From: Paramacrobiotus metropolitanus
Lineage: Eukaryota > Tardigrada > Eutardigrada > Parachela > Macrobiotidae
Assembly: GCF_019649055.1 (NCBI RefSeq)
Contig: NW_026570231.1
Coordinates: 1,612,001-1,676,000, forward strand
Length of the DNA: 64,000 nt
Direction of reading: 5' to 3'
This document shows, piece by piece, positions 22,504-34,551 of this stretch. The position numbers were made by a program, and so were the translations under genes. The notes beneath the pieces were generated by a model. The model was not told the origin of the DNA. It ran no database searches and saw only the letters and a list, made by a program, of their open reading frames with translations. Positions within the stretch are counted from its first letter, which is position 1; every line of letters begins with the position of its first letter.

Positions 22504-22565
22504 GGGACAGTTGTTCGAGTAGCAATATGTAGTTCGAGTTCGAGTAGTTGTTCGAGTAGCAAATA
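22504..22565. repeat. Short degenerate tandem repeat
   Basis: The word GTTCGAGTAG recurs four times in about 55 bases, partly as GTTCGAGTTCGAGTAG. No function apparent. Confidence 0.7.
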
Positions 22566-22885
22566 TATACATAATTCTAATTTGACATGTTTTAAAGAAC
22601 TCTGAACAGGTCAACACGCATATCTCAGTTATTTTGAATCACTGTAATTGAAATTTCACTAAAAATTTCTTCACAGGTTAAGTCCAAAAGGCAAATACTA
22701 CACCTTGATCGCAATTAATGATTATAGATACCAAACAATCTAGTTAAGATCAAGATCAGGTAAGAAGTCCCAGCATTTCAATTGTGAGCACTGTTACAAT
22801 ATACCCGTTTGGGCTTGCTGATAATTAATATAAAACAGATAAGAAATATGTTGTGAAGGAAAAAATGAATTAATAGTTCTCACTT

Positions 22886-23100
22886 CCGTGGCATTATCAA
22901 GCAGTTCTTCCATGGGAATGTAGTCCCATTCGTCAACATCATGAGACACCGTGCATGTTGATGACGGTGATGGGATTTCGTAAACGTGAGCAGAATCAAG
23001 TGGATTATCCGGAACTTGAGGTACCGCGGCGCTACTAGCTTCAGTGCTGCTAAATATTTCGCCACGGTCATAGTGTCTTCGACATGGATATAGGCGCTTT
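22886..23100 (-). CDS. Probable host exon, acidic protein
   Basis: On the minus strand a frame is open upstream of a good donor (GAAG then GTGAGAAC at about 22884). Its C-terminal part is acidic (HDVDEWDYIPMEELLDNATE), a Pro/Ser-rich segment precedes it, and a cysteine pair (CTVCQTKF) lies further upstream in a different frame. Chance is possible, but the donor and composition suggest an exon of a minus-strand gene that may include the block at 21.8-22.1 kb. Confidence 0.35.
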
Positions 23101-24059
23101 GTTTACTGGAAGCTTTCTTCTCCGCATTAAACTTCGTCTGACATACTGTACAACGTATAATCGGCGGTTCTGTAATAGCGTCTAGGTGCTGCTTAATACG
23201 GTCGATTTCACTTTGGGTTGGTATACTGTAGCAAGCTGTTGGCTGCCCGTGTTGCTGTCTGCGGGTTTCAGAAGAACTTCGACAATGCTACGTACGTTCT
23301 TTATAATTGACCCGTTTAATGGCGCTTTTTTGCCACCTCAATAATCTCAATCTCAAAAAGTTTTTCAAAAGACTTGGCTGGGTATAATCCTGAAGCACTT
23401 TCTTGTGCACAGGAGGGCATTTCCGACACACTACCCAAAAGTTGCCCCTTCACCGCTACAGGCAATATCGTTCAATATGTCTCGCAAATCGATTACCACA
23501 CCTTATTATACTAACTTTAACGTAACTAGCTTAGAAAAAAAGGTGAACTGGGCTGCTATACGCATTACGTTTAGGCTTCAGCACAAAACACCATAATTAT
23601 GTAAACAGTTTTTTTTAGGATCGGCTTGATATCGTTTGCAGTTTAATTTATTTGACCCAGGAATGTCCACTTGGGGTTGAGGAGAGCTTTCTTCTGTTGG
23701 CACTGGGAAGACGTCGACTTGTTATCCAATAATTTGTAGTTCATCGCTGTGAGAAATTTTAGTATGCTGTCAATCTAGACAGTCGTAGTCTTGCTGAGAC
23801 GGCTGTTGATAGTGAGAGTTGTAAAATTTAAAGCGCGTTTTTGAAGAGTTATTGTGTGTTGCAAATTTGATTCCGGATAAAAAAATGGCTTGCAGAACCT
23901 TTCTCCGCCTTAAGAGCTGTCTAATCAAGCCTTCAGCTTCGAAACGAGAGAAAATCCCATATACTCTGTACTTTTGTAGGCTGACCAGCAGAAGTGTAAG
24001 GACGAGTTCGTCCAACTGACATCTGCGATCTTGGCCTTCGAGCAGGGCAAAATGCCACG
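23101..24059. other. Unassigned region
   Basis: No recognisable gene. Short frames of fewer than 85 codons only. Confidence 0.4.
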
Positions 24060-24700
24060 GATCGCATTATATTGGTGTACTACAAAATAATTCGGAAAAA
24101 ATAATCCTATAATATTGGGGATTTATCTCCAAATGCGACACCCGATGGATATTTTTAATCCGCTAAATTGTCGGCATTCTGGCGTTGCAAAAACCGGTAA
24201 GAACACCCAGCTCTGCCGTGTGGAGAATTTCTGACAGAATTAAATCCGCTAAACTTATTAACCTGACAGATCGGAAAAAAGGTACTAGAATAATTATTGT
24301 GACAATATTCACGAATGCCTGACTGCGCAGAGACTTTATATCGGCTGAATCAGCGGCGCTTTTGCATTGCGGAAACCGGTAAAAACATCTGGCAAGTGTA
24401 GGTGGAGAATTTGTGACAAAATTTCCACCACTAAAATAACGCACACGAATAATACGGAAAATATTTCCGGAAAATATTGGGAAATAATTCCCCAACATAC
24501 GAGAGGGTGGACGATTCATATCCGCTTAATCTGCTACACGTGGCATTACGGAAACCGGAGAGAACAATCGGGAAGAGCGTGTGGAGAATTTGTGACAGAA
24601 GTTTTCCCGTCAAAGGGAAATGCACAGTGTATTGGTTGAGAAATTCGGAAAATAATTGCTCGTTCAGTTCCCTTGGTGAAATAGGAGTCGGGTTTGATGG
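24060..24700. repeat. Degenerate 180-bp tandem repeat
   Basis: Three clear units with a period of exactly 180 bp: the word AAACCGG followed 30-40 bases later by GTGGAGAATTT(G/C)TGACA occurs at about 24191, 24371 and 24551, and the TCCGCTAA/TCAGC-type segment recurs at the same spacing. Traces of partial units extend on both sides. Unit size is in the range of animal satellite DNA, but there are too few copies to call a satellite array. Overlapping open frames here are repeat shadows. Confidence 0.8.
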
Positions 24701-25627
24701 CAGTTTAATCGGCCATGTTTTTCTGAGTGTGGGAGCACTCAGCAACAACCTAAAGTATTTCTGGTTGACGGTTGGGAAATAATTCTTCCCATTACGGACG
24801 CGCACAGGATGCAATGCGCCAAACCGACGGGGCAAGTGAGAGAAACGGCGCTGACGGGGCAACAGTGAGAGGCGGCACACTGTTGACACGCACACAGTCG
24901 TTAAACCTCTGTGGATATATCCCAAGTCAAAAAGTCGTACTGATTTGAAAACTTTTTTGACGACCTGGATAGTACATAGAACTTCCAGTTTGCACCTCCT
25001 ATAGTTACTAAATTGGCAGTGTTTTCCGTACCGGATCGAATACTTGTTAGGGTTTTATGACGAACCAACTGAGGAACATTAGTGGATATTACTAACAACT
25101 TTCAGTACAGCAGTTCACTGAGGACTGGCGAAAGAAACATACATACGGTACTTGGAGAACCCGTGAAAAGCAAAAAACATCAGCAACCGCTATTAGCTAG
25201 TTAGTTACCGCAATGATTTGAGGTATCCATAATGGGCAGCTCACAGCCTCAGACCATACAAAATTAAAAGTTACTAAAATTAACATAATGCTTGGAATGA
25301 TAAGAAACTGGTAACTGGTAAGTAAAACGAAAAAAAAAACAATGCTTTTCTCCGAATTAATGTCGGTTGCTTCGCATACGTTTTGGCGCAGATCTTCAGA
25401 CCTCCGGAGTCGACTCTTTGGCGCCGCCCTTGCCTCCGGTGCGCAGGTACCATACTCTGCGGCTAAACGCCTTGTAGAGCATCTCTTCTTTGACTGCTGT
25501 CTGGCTTCCCGAAGCGATACCCGGATGCTCGCTGTTAATAAATGCTGCAACCGACAATGCAAAAATACTCGTAAAAATATTAACATTTCGATCGTAGCTT
25601 GCATTTTGGTGTAATTTAGTCCATCAA
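24701..25627. other. Unassigned region
   Basis: No convincing gene. A minus-strand frame at 25637-25197 and its plus-strand mirror have no motifs. Confidence 0.4.
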
Positions 25628-28600
25628 GATTACCCACCCAGCAAGTCCCGCACTACGTCGGCTCCAAGTGCAGCCTTCAAGCCAAAATGCGCACCCTCAA
25701 ACAACTGAAGAATATTGTCGGTCGTACCAAACGTCATGCATGCAAGATTCACGGCATCGGTCATCGGGTGGCTAGTGTGCCACTGGGCCTTGAAATTCAA
25801 CAGCCTTCCGCGTGGGTAATAACGGCCCGCTCCAGGAAAAAGCTCCATTTTGTCTGAACCTTTGGTGTTCAGCGATATTTTGATGCCGTGCAGCAGTTCC
25901 TTTTTGTCTACATAAGCAGATAATGAACTAGTAACCGCTAGTCTCTCAACTTTGAACATATTGCGATCAGTTAATTTTTGCACAACCAGTCACTAGGCAA
26001 ACATTTCCGAACTTTTACGCCATGTATTGTTTATTTACGACGCTCTCTTGTGCTTAACATACCACTACACTGGACTTCAAAACGGTGTTACACAATATCC
26101 TCTCGTATTCATAAATTATACAGCTGTGGCTGTGACCTCCTTATGATATCTCCTGCAAATGCTTTTCTACTCCGTAGATTTGCTTTTTTTTCCATAGAAA
26201 AGACGGAATAACATAATAATAAAAGAATAATTTAAAGTTTTGAAAACCCTTTGTTGTCATAAAAAAAATTAAATGTGATAGTAAAGACTAAAATCGTTGA
26301 AAAGATGTCTAGTAAGCCTAAATAATTTGAACCGGGTAGTCCGGATTATGAGTAACCAGCCTGTAAAACCGGATCAGGTGGAAAAGGGTGATGAAAATAG
26401 AAATATCTTGAAAAATCCCATTTGAGTGAACGAAAAAAAGTGTGGGCACTGGCGACGCATGTAGCAACTGCGCACTGAAAGGCTGCGTACTGCAATATAT
26501 ATAATTATTACAGTACGTGTTCATCAGCTACACGGTTTATCGGTTACTGTTGCCCAAAATCCAGCTCAGATAATTATGTTCATTACCGGCCGTTGGTTTT
26601 CCACGCTGAAAAGCGTCGACACGTCTCTTTTTGATGATATCACCTATAACAAATCAAAAAATTTATAAGTGTATTGTGCAGAGTCCCTTCTCATGTTAAT
26701 TGGAACAGATTCTTTGTTTGATTGTATATACTGAGTGGCGCTCATTGATGTGCAAACTGAAAAATAAATTACAATAAAAAAAGTGAGCTCGAAATTTTTT
26801 TCAGTTCTTATTGTAAACGGAGAATTCACAGCTGTTTTATTTGTATTATTATTATAACTATTAACTACTCGTATCTTGGATTTATCAACACTGTCATTTA
26901 ACATAAAAATGCAATGAGATATCTGAGTCTGCGCAAGGGTACGCACAAGTAGGCAGGCAAGAGCTTATTTAATTAAGTAAAGTACGTACCAAAACGTTCA
27001 CGCTTCCTTGGTAAAGGCTTGGCGACATGTTTACTTCCCGATTTCAATGGAGATGCAACTACAATTAAACTAGGGTTCGGTTTGTGGCAATATGTGATCA
27101 TGAACTGTAGCCACACCCTGATCTGGACGACGAATTTGCTCTTTGACCATTTCCAATTCATCTAGAAAATATATGCACTGCAGTGAAACGTTAAGTACAG
27201 TATCTCAAATTTTTTTATTATACCTGAGCTGGAGCGATACCCACTCATGCTACGTTTGTCATCATCTGGAAAAGAATGTTTCGCTTCTGTTAGCCGCACA
27301 TCTAAATTCGTTACCCGCGTTGTCATTACTTCGGTCAAGTTGGGTTTTAAGACTGGCCAACTTTGCCGCACCGAGTCCTGGCAGTGGCATGCCCAGAGAG
27401 ATCCTGCTCTTTGAAGAGAAGAGTTCTTTGTCTGCTATACCTTCATTACTGTCAGAATCATCTTCGGGGTATTCTAAATTTTAGAAAATCAACACAGTCA
27501 TGTGGGGATTGACGAGCAATCTTACTATATGCAGTACTACTACGATGTTTTTCGAACACTGATCATTGCGAGTACATATATTTCTTACCCATCACTCGAA
27601 TGCGGGAGGTCGCTTTTGCAGGTTTAGCAAAATTATTACCAGCACCCAAAGACGAAACGCGTTTTTCTGCATCTGGAAAAACTAACTGCTAACTAATTTT
27701 CTCTTGATAGTGATTTTTACTGCAGCAAGTCAGCAACAACATTACAAAGTTAATCTTATAAGATACGAGATTTTCTGATATTTTCAAAATTACTGATAGC
27801 GGCTGCTTTACCTATGATCTATAGCTTGAATGTCTTATTAAGGAGAATGGTCTTGTACATGTGGTCAAAACTGGTATACCTGCACTGAAACATTCGCTTT
27901 CGCGCAATCCGAATCAAATTCTCGTAATATTTTTTGCAGTTCTAAAGCTGAATGACTCATATAAATTGCTTTGAAAACTGTTTGCACGCACAACATCCGG
28001 TTGCCGAGATATGGTGAATATATATGGCGAAAAGCTTACAAGCATTGTTGTGTATCAAAAGTCTGGTTATTACCTGATCTTTTTGAAACTGCAGTAAAAG
28101 ACATCTGGCAATAAATTCGAAAGTGAGCCAGTTTCAGGTTCACTTTCCTTTAATTTCCATTACCATAATTTTATAGCACTTTTCTATAATTTTGAAAGGA
28201 ATTTTAAAATCCGTGAAACTTATTTTAAATTCGGAAAAGTGCTGTGAATCAGATATTGGTTTACTTTCAACTTTATGGCCAAATGGCTTTTACAGCAAAG
28301 TTTCAAGAAGATCGGTAATAACTAGATTTTTGGTACACAGCAATGCTTCTAAACTTTTTGATTTTTTTATTCGCCATATCTTGGCAACTGGATGTTGCGC
28401 GCGGAAACGGTTTACACAGCAATGTATACGAACCATATAGCTTTAGAATGGCATAAAGTGTTACACAAACACGATTCGGAGTGCGCAGAAGCGAAGGTTT
28501 TAGCGCATACAACCCATTTTTGATATTATTTAGCGAAGCTCTTTTCCTTAAAAAGGTTGGCATTGCTTAGAAAAAACCTTTTTGATCTCGTGTAGAAAGC

Positions 28601-30144
28601 AGTTAAGCATTCAGTATAAATTACACGAGTGTAATGCTACGCGATTCTTTTAAATTCTACCAAGCTAAAGTATCTGTTTAAAAAAATAATGAGGAAAACA
28701 GATTACTTGCCATGAGTGCTATACATCGCAGGGGAATGTCGACTGCTTTGCTTGAGAGTGCCGGCTAAGCAGATGTACAGTCAGATGCAAAACACCAAGG
28801 TGTACATGCAGCCGACAGTTTGTCACTACGTACTCAATTTTTCCCCGGTAAACGGATCAAACATCCAACGACCTCCAGCAGACGTGCTTGGGGAATGCAG
28901 GGATTCCAGAAACTCCATATCGTCAGCCTTCTTGGTTGGCGAGACTTCCGCACCACGCTTCTGCGGCTTCACCTAAGGTGAATCCAGAAATTTCAAATTT
29001 AAAAACAGTGCGCTCCTGTGTGTATGCCTTTGATGGCGCCGAAGCGACCCTAGCGTAAAAATAGAGCAGCTACATTCTGCTGGTCGCCATTTTTCTGACT
29101 GGCACCATGCTGTTAACGTCTTGCTGAACAACCAAGTATTTACCGAACTAACTGCTGAAACGACAACGCGAGAAATGAGGTCGCGAAAACAAAAGATTTT
29201 TCCAAAGGACAAAAAACAAAAGGAGAAACAATAAATCAAAGCAAAATATACGAGCGTATTTGAACAAAAGAAAGTGAACGAGAAAAAGTTACGCAATAAA
29301 ACCCTATAAAAACACTTCAATTTTAAGAAACCTAAAAACCATACCGAAGAGTAAGCCGTTGGTCAACAAAATAGTTTCAGCAAAGCGTCAATCAGTAAAC
29401 TGATCGATAAACGATTTGTCGTTTAGCAAATTGTCAAGAAGCTAAGCGGAAGTCACACAGTTGAGATGCTGCACATAAAAAAGCGTCAGGTAGTAATCGA
29501 ACGATACGTACTGTGACGAGCGCAGCCTTCATAACGTATCAAGAACAACTGTGGTTAAAAGTCTAACAATCACCTGTTAACCTGTACCTAATCAACATAG
29601 GTAACTCAATTTCGCGTTAACTATTACAAATTTGCGTGTTAGTTTTGTTCGGTAATAACTGAAAAGCGTGGACGTTGTCATTTGTAATAGAAAACTTACG
29701 ATTTTTAAAAGGTCGTCTTCTTTTTCCTGTATTTTCTCATGTACGGACCCGATTCGCACCACAGCCGCTTGGTAGAACCTTCGGGAAGGATCCATGGCCT
29801 TACTTGCCCGCACAAGAATGAGGTCCTTTTCTTCTAGAACTGGTCCGTAGTACTGGCTTTCCAGGAGCCTCCAATCGTTCTTCGTGGATGATTTAGCCAT
29901 GTTTAAGATTAAACTTTTACCATCCTCGGTGAATCGCACAAGCATATAATCTGGTGAGCAAAATGTAGGCAACATTACTGCCACGTAAATATCCAATAAA
30001 AGATCAGTCTAATACAGCTACTAATGACTGACCTTTTCGATCAGCATGGGCTTGATGCATTCGCTCGTGAGCGTCAAGATCGGTAGAACCAACATCTCGG
30101 GTTTGAGAACCGCGTCGGCGCAGGTTTTTCGGTGAAAATGACAT
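25628..30144 (-). CDS. Multi-exon gene, BEN-domain-protein-like, probably nuclear
   Basis: Exons with GT-AG borders and matching phases: 30144-30033 (ATG start), 29977-29700, 28972-28834, 27672-27589, 27473-27315, 27265-27224, 27161-27117, 27058-26990, 26643 to about 26535, and a last exon about 25983-25628. From exon 3 on, every junction I could test is phase 1. Exon 2 resembles the N-terminal 'MLVRF.edgk...l...' regulatory module seen before BEN domains (DYMLVRFTEDGKSLILNMA; then YGPVLEEKDLILVRASKA). The middle is Ser/Lys-rich and basic (LPRKRERF, IIKKRRVDAF). The last exon may be a diverged BEN-like module (HPMTDAVNLACMTFG). BEN proteins bind DNA and repress transcription. The exon structure is solid; the family call is tentative. 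The link to the last exon is the weakest junction. Confidence 0.6.
27842..28547. mobile_element. TTAA-flanked palindromic MITE, copy 1
   Basis: A 706-bp element bounded by TTAA at 27838-27841 and 28548-28551. Its two halves are diverged inverted copies of each other (shared words: TTTCGCGCA, GCACGCACAACATCCGGTT and its complement CGCGGAAACGGTTTACAC). It is related to copies at 36.7 and 38.1 kb. It lies in intron 3 of the BEN-like gene. TTAA targets are the signature of piggyBac-type transposition. Confidence 0.75.
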
Positions 30145-30655
30145 AGTATCCGTCACAAGTTACGTTGCGCTAATTATGACCAACAAACAGTGATGCTAGA
30201 ATAAGCACAAAGTCACAGAATTCAGATCAAAGTAATTAATCGAAATATTCGATGCAATTCGAAGACGTTGACGGTTAAATAAAAGCAAAATCAAGGATCA
30301 GCTAACCTTTGGGTGGCGTGACTGCGTCAGCTTCAGCTAACCCTGCCAACCGAGGGAAAAATAGCGTTCCGAAACCTCATTTAGGCCTCTTACGCGAGGA
30401 TTCGCACCGGCTGACTTGGACTTAGCACAAAGGACTTTGTCGGCATTATTAGCCCGACGTTCGATTCGCGTTTTAACAGACCGGGGTAAAACTTGCGCTA
30501 GTTTTGCCGATGCTAGCTAACAAGCGCAAATCTTAACCCGGTTATACAGTACAAAATGTCTTTGTCTACTCAACCGCGCTAATATTATAGCTAATGCTGC
30601 TAGCGCTTTCAACAGCTAACTGCTACTCAGTAGGTCATATGCTAGATTTTTTAAA
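30145..30655. promoter_or_regulatory. Divergent promoter region
   Basis: This 511-bp spacer separates the ATG codons of two genes pointing away from each other (the BEN-like gene and the CACTA-like transposase). No exon is visible. Any shared promoter is inferred from layout only. Confidence 0.35.
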
Positions 30656-33283
30656 ATGCCAAAAGCCGTGTCGTCCAAACGCGGTTTTTGTCCTCCGAAA
30701 AAACGGAGCAGATATAAAGCGCATTTGTTTGGAGATTTTATGCCTGACAGAACGTATTATCGTAAAAGACGGGAACACAAAAACTTTAATTTTGTTGTTC
30801 GACAACGCAACACCAACGCCAACAGTCAAGTAAGTGCTTCTTGCAGTTATCGAATGTGAGAGTTATATACTAGGACACCGAGTTTTCAGTTTCTCAAAAG
30901 GATTAGAAACGGGTTCACAAATATATCAAAAACTGCCGCCTTAGTGGGTATTTTAAGAATGATATATTATTTTACATTACTGAGCCTATATTAAGTCTGC
31001 TGAAGCTGTGCCCAGATAATTGGTGTACATTTTCAGGAAGAGGTTGTTGACGAAATACCCGTAGCCGGTCCATCCGCATTACCGCGAAATAATGAGCTAT
31101 TCCCATCAAACGATTCACCGGAAGTTGTTGACGCTGAACATCTGTTAATTGGGGATACTATGACGGATATTGTTGCGTTCGTTCGAGCAGCTCGTAAGCA
31201 CAAGATGTCACGGTCGCAGCAAAACAGCATGTTGGGTTTTATCAGTGGACAGCGGCATGCTCTCCCGGAAAACTTATATTACTTCGACAAATTGCTGAAG
31301 CCGCACTTAGTGGAATACGTGCGTCATCATTACTGTTTGTACCACAGTAAATACATTGGTCAAGACGAGTCGCTTGGTAGCCATGTTTACTGTTCCCACG
31401 TTAATTGTGAATCCGCGCCGATTGCCAAGAATGGAAACCAAGGAGTTTTCGTGACGTTTCCGTTGGAAAGTTTGCTACGACGTTTCCTGTTATCAATAAA
31501 TCCAGGAGAGCTTATTAACTCTGCATGTGCTGCTGAATCACATATGCTGGATGTTATGAACGGGAGTTTATATAAGCATATTAACGCCGATAACCTCATT
31601 TCGCTCACATTTCATGTCGACGAAGGGTCAACATTTGGGATCAACGGAAGCGAAAATGGAAAAGTGCTCGCCGTCAGTTTTATTATCAACGAGCTGCCGA
31701 CCCGCCTTCGATACCGGACCAGATTCTTGTTCGCACTGGCCACTGGTCCAGTCTTGCCACCAGTGCAGATAGTTTTGGATTTGTTTTCTCGGGAAGTGGC
31801 ATCGTTGGAGTATAGCGGTTTGCTAGTGTCTACACGGTTGTATTCAGTGAGAGCACCACTATTTGTTGCTGACAGTATTGCGAGAATGGCGTCATTGGGA
31901 CACGGATCATTTCATGGAGACTCCGGTTGCACGTTATGCTACCATCCTGGAAAGCGGTGTAACAGTGGCAGTCGAAGCGTCCGCGTTTATCCCTACTCAC
32001 CTGGTACAAGTCACAAATGCCGCAGTAAAGGCGAAACTTGTAAAAACGCAAAAGAGGCTCTTCGCACGGGAACCGCGGTTCAAGGCATCATGCGTCCTAG
32101 CCGTTTACTGCGAATAAACGCTTTCGACCCTAGCTCCGGAGCACCACCAGATATTTTGCATGCGGTTGGCATTGGACACGTGCGATATCTTTTCCGGTAC
32201 TGGACTAAAGATAACATGGCAGACATTCATGTGTATTCGGACATGCGCGATAAAAGACGGAAATTACTTGGAATGCAATGGCAAGAACGTGTTGATTCCC
32301 GATCGAAATGTCTTATATTTCCCAGCACTTTTAATCGCACGTACGCACAGATGTCCACACGTGTCAAGCAAACCGGTGCTGAATACTTGCAATTTCTTAT
32401 GTACGCGGCATTTTATTCCTTAGACGGCATACTACCGGATATTCTGTACAAAAACCTTATGGACCTCGTTCTTGCCATCCATCTTGTTTTGATGGACCAC
32501 ACTTTGTGTCATGGTGACCTGAATGCTCATGCTGCTAGTGCGAGAGCGCTGCTTAACAGATATATGGAATCGTTTCAGGAATTGTACGGTGAAAGGAAAA
32601 TGTTATTCAATCTGCATCAAATCTTTCATTTGCCCGAAAGTTTGCAGCACTGGGGTCCCGTTTACCATACTTCTACCTTTTGTTTTGAAGATTTCCTTGG
32701 GACACTTATGCGAGCTGTGCACGGCACTACTGATCTTCTGAGCCAAATAACTAGGAGCTTTCAGCAGGAAGAATTCATTCGCACAAACAGCGAAAAATTA
32801 CGCGATGCTAATTCAATAACTTCTGGGCGTTTTCAATATGTACCAAAGGGTCGACCCGAAAAAACCTTAAGTCCGGAATGGATGCATGCTCTTAGTAACG
32901 TAAGCATTGATAATGTCCTTGTGTACAGGCGACTGATGCGCAGTGACCACTTACCTTTGGAAGCTGGAAGTTATGACCGTCGTACGACTCGTTGTAATAG
33001 TATTTTTCAGCTTTATGGATGTGAAATTGTTGAACTTTACGGCTTCTTATGTTACGAGGATAAGCAAAACATTTTAGCCGTTGTAAAGCGTTTCAAAACG
33101 GCTCCATTTTTTAACTTAGCTGATGGTACACCGTGCGAATTTATCCGAAAATGTCTTTCTAAAAGTCAGACGTTCACCGTGCTTGATGTCGACTGTTTGT
33201 TTCGACCTGTCGTAGCAGTGCGTAGAGATGGCTCTGATGTTGCTTTTGTGGTTTTCATACCAAATGCGAAGCATGTTGTATAA
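30656..33283 (+). CDS. CACTA/EnSpm-like transposase, intact, two exons
   Basis: Exon 1 (30656-30829, 58 codons) encodes a basic start (MPKAVSSKRG, KKRSRYK: nuclear signal). The donor is GTAAGT, the intron 207 bp, the acceptor TTTTCAG; exon 2 (31037-33283) continues in frame to give 806 aa. Family features in order: a Cys/His cluster around residues 140-170, a 'SLTFHVDEG...' segment with 'FIINELPTRLRYR', a zinc-like GCTLCYHPGKRC segment, an 'HAVGIGHVRYLFRYW' stretch, 'EYLQFLMYAAFY', and the DUF4218-type C-terminus (FNLHQIFHLPESLQHWGP, FCFEDFLG). These patterns are those of CMC/EnSpm transposases that cut and paste DNA. There are no internal stops, so it may be active or domesticated. I could not find CACTA terminal repeats on either side. 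Confidence 0.8.
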
Positions 33284-33441
33284 CTCTAACAAATTAAATT
33301 AACAAGAAATTCACTACCTCCGGGGGACAAAAGAGCGGCGCTGTTTGATTATGTTACTTGTATTAGATACACTGAACTTTACGGCTTTATGAACATGTAC
33401 AGTAAATACAATCGTTGAATAGCAGTTAATTTTATTAGTCC

Positions 33442-33447
33442 AATAAA
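33442..33447 (+). terminator. Polyadenylation signal AATAAA of the transposase gene
   Basis: AATAAA about 160 bases after the transposase stop codon, the first such signal downstream on this strand. Confidence 0.5.
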
Positions 33448-33634
33448 AGACAATTTTATTAATGCAGTGAGGTCAGAATCGATTAATCAGTCAGCTGTCG
33501 GATCATAAACTTCTAGCAACAATAACAGGACAGTGGCGCTTCGCTTGTTTTTTGATAACAGTGCCACTTCCGAACCCACCCCGTCATGCAGTTGCGCAAA
33601 TAGAGAGGCACATGCCTGATAAAATAATTTAACG

Positions 33635-34551
33635 TTGCAGCTATTATTCAGCGGGGAATTTATAACGCTCTTACTACCAGAAGTGCCGGCCACTCAGCAG
33701 CTTGCTGGGAGGTTGTTTACTTTAGTACGAGTAACTGCAGTTCGAGCAGCGATGGTAAGCCGTTCATTTACAGTGTTACTGATCTGCTGTATAATCTTTA
33801 CCGTCTTTTATTTCGAAAATATTCAGGTGACCTTTTGCCAATATTCAGTTCAAGATGGTGAAAACACTATACTTGGATAATATGTATTTTTGTTCTCAGC
33901 ATTACCCGTTTCGAGTTGCTGATATTACCACGCAATGTTGCGTCGTTGATCCGCTGGCTGAAAAATGCGCTACAGCCGATCTGTTATCGAAGCCACGAGC
34001 TTATTGGGAGTCCTTATTTGGACGAGATAAAACAGCAATTTTATTTTCCAGAGGACGTCGACTTTTTGACGAGCCTTGGGAAATTGAGTACACGGATAGC
34101 AGTGCGCACGAGAATGCACCTGCCAGGTAACTTCGATCTCCTCATCCTATTTCTTTAGGGTAATCCGACAAGATGTCGACCCGGCACGCAGTCGAACAAA
34201 TTTTGTTGTGTTTCTACGGTTTTTATAGTTTTCTTAGCTACCGTGGCGTTCAAGGTAGCTCGGTCGAAGTTATAAAGGTCGGCGTGCATAAGTCACACAA
34301 GGTTGTCAAAATTTTGCATGTGATTTGTTTCTTATTATTTTTCTAGGCGTTCAAACAGCACTGCTCTCACAAACGCGTCATGCGCAGCTGGAAAGGGTGG
34401 ACTCCATCTAACGGATGCTAGGGGAAACGTCGCTGGCAGTAGTGCAGCCAACTGCAACGATTCAATCCAAGCCACAGACCGTAACCAAAAGCGAAACGGG
34501 CATTTTCCGGATTCAGCTATTCCTAAACCGAAGAAGCGAGGGTTTATGTAA
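33635..34551 (+). CDS. Three-exon gene of unknown function, basic C-terminal tail
   Basis: A chain of phase-compatible exons. Exon A ends at 33754 before GTAAGC; exon B is 33849-34126 (acceptor AATATTCAG, donor GTAACT); exon C is 34347-34551 (acceptor TTTTTCTAG) and ends with TAA. The product has a Cys-containing middle (TTQCCVVDPLAEKCATADLL), an aromatic/Arg segment (RAYWESLFGRDKT) and a polar tail ending PKPKKRGFM, which looks like a nuclear localisation signal. The 5' start is uncertain; exon A has no good ATG. An AATAAA lies at 34774. Its position right after the transposase suggests either a second gene of the same element or a host neighbour. No family recognised. Confidence 0.5.

Noticed and set aside
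24163-24925. Open frames of 90-164 codons on both strands
   Set aside because: They follow the 180-bp repeat and share no protein motif.
29300-33330. CACTA terminal repeats around the transposase
   Set aside because: A CACTACC word at about 33311 has no inverted partner upstream of the gene.
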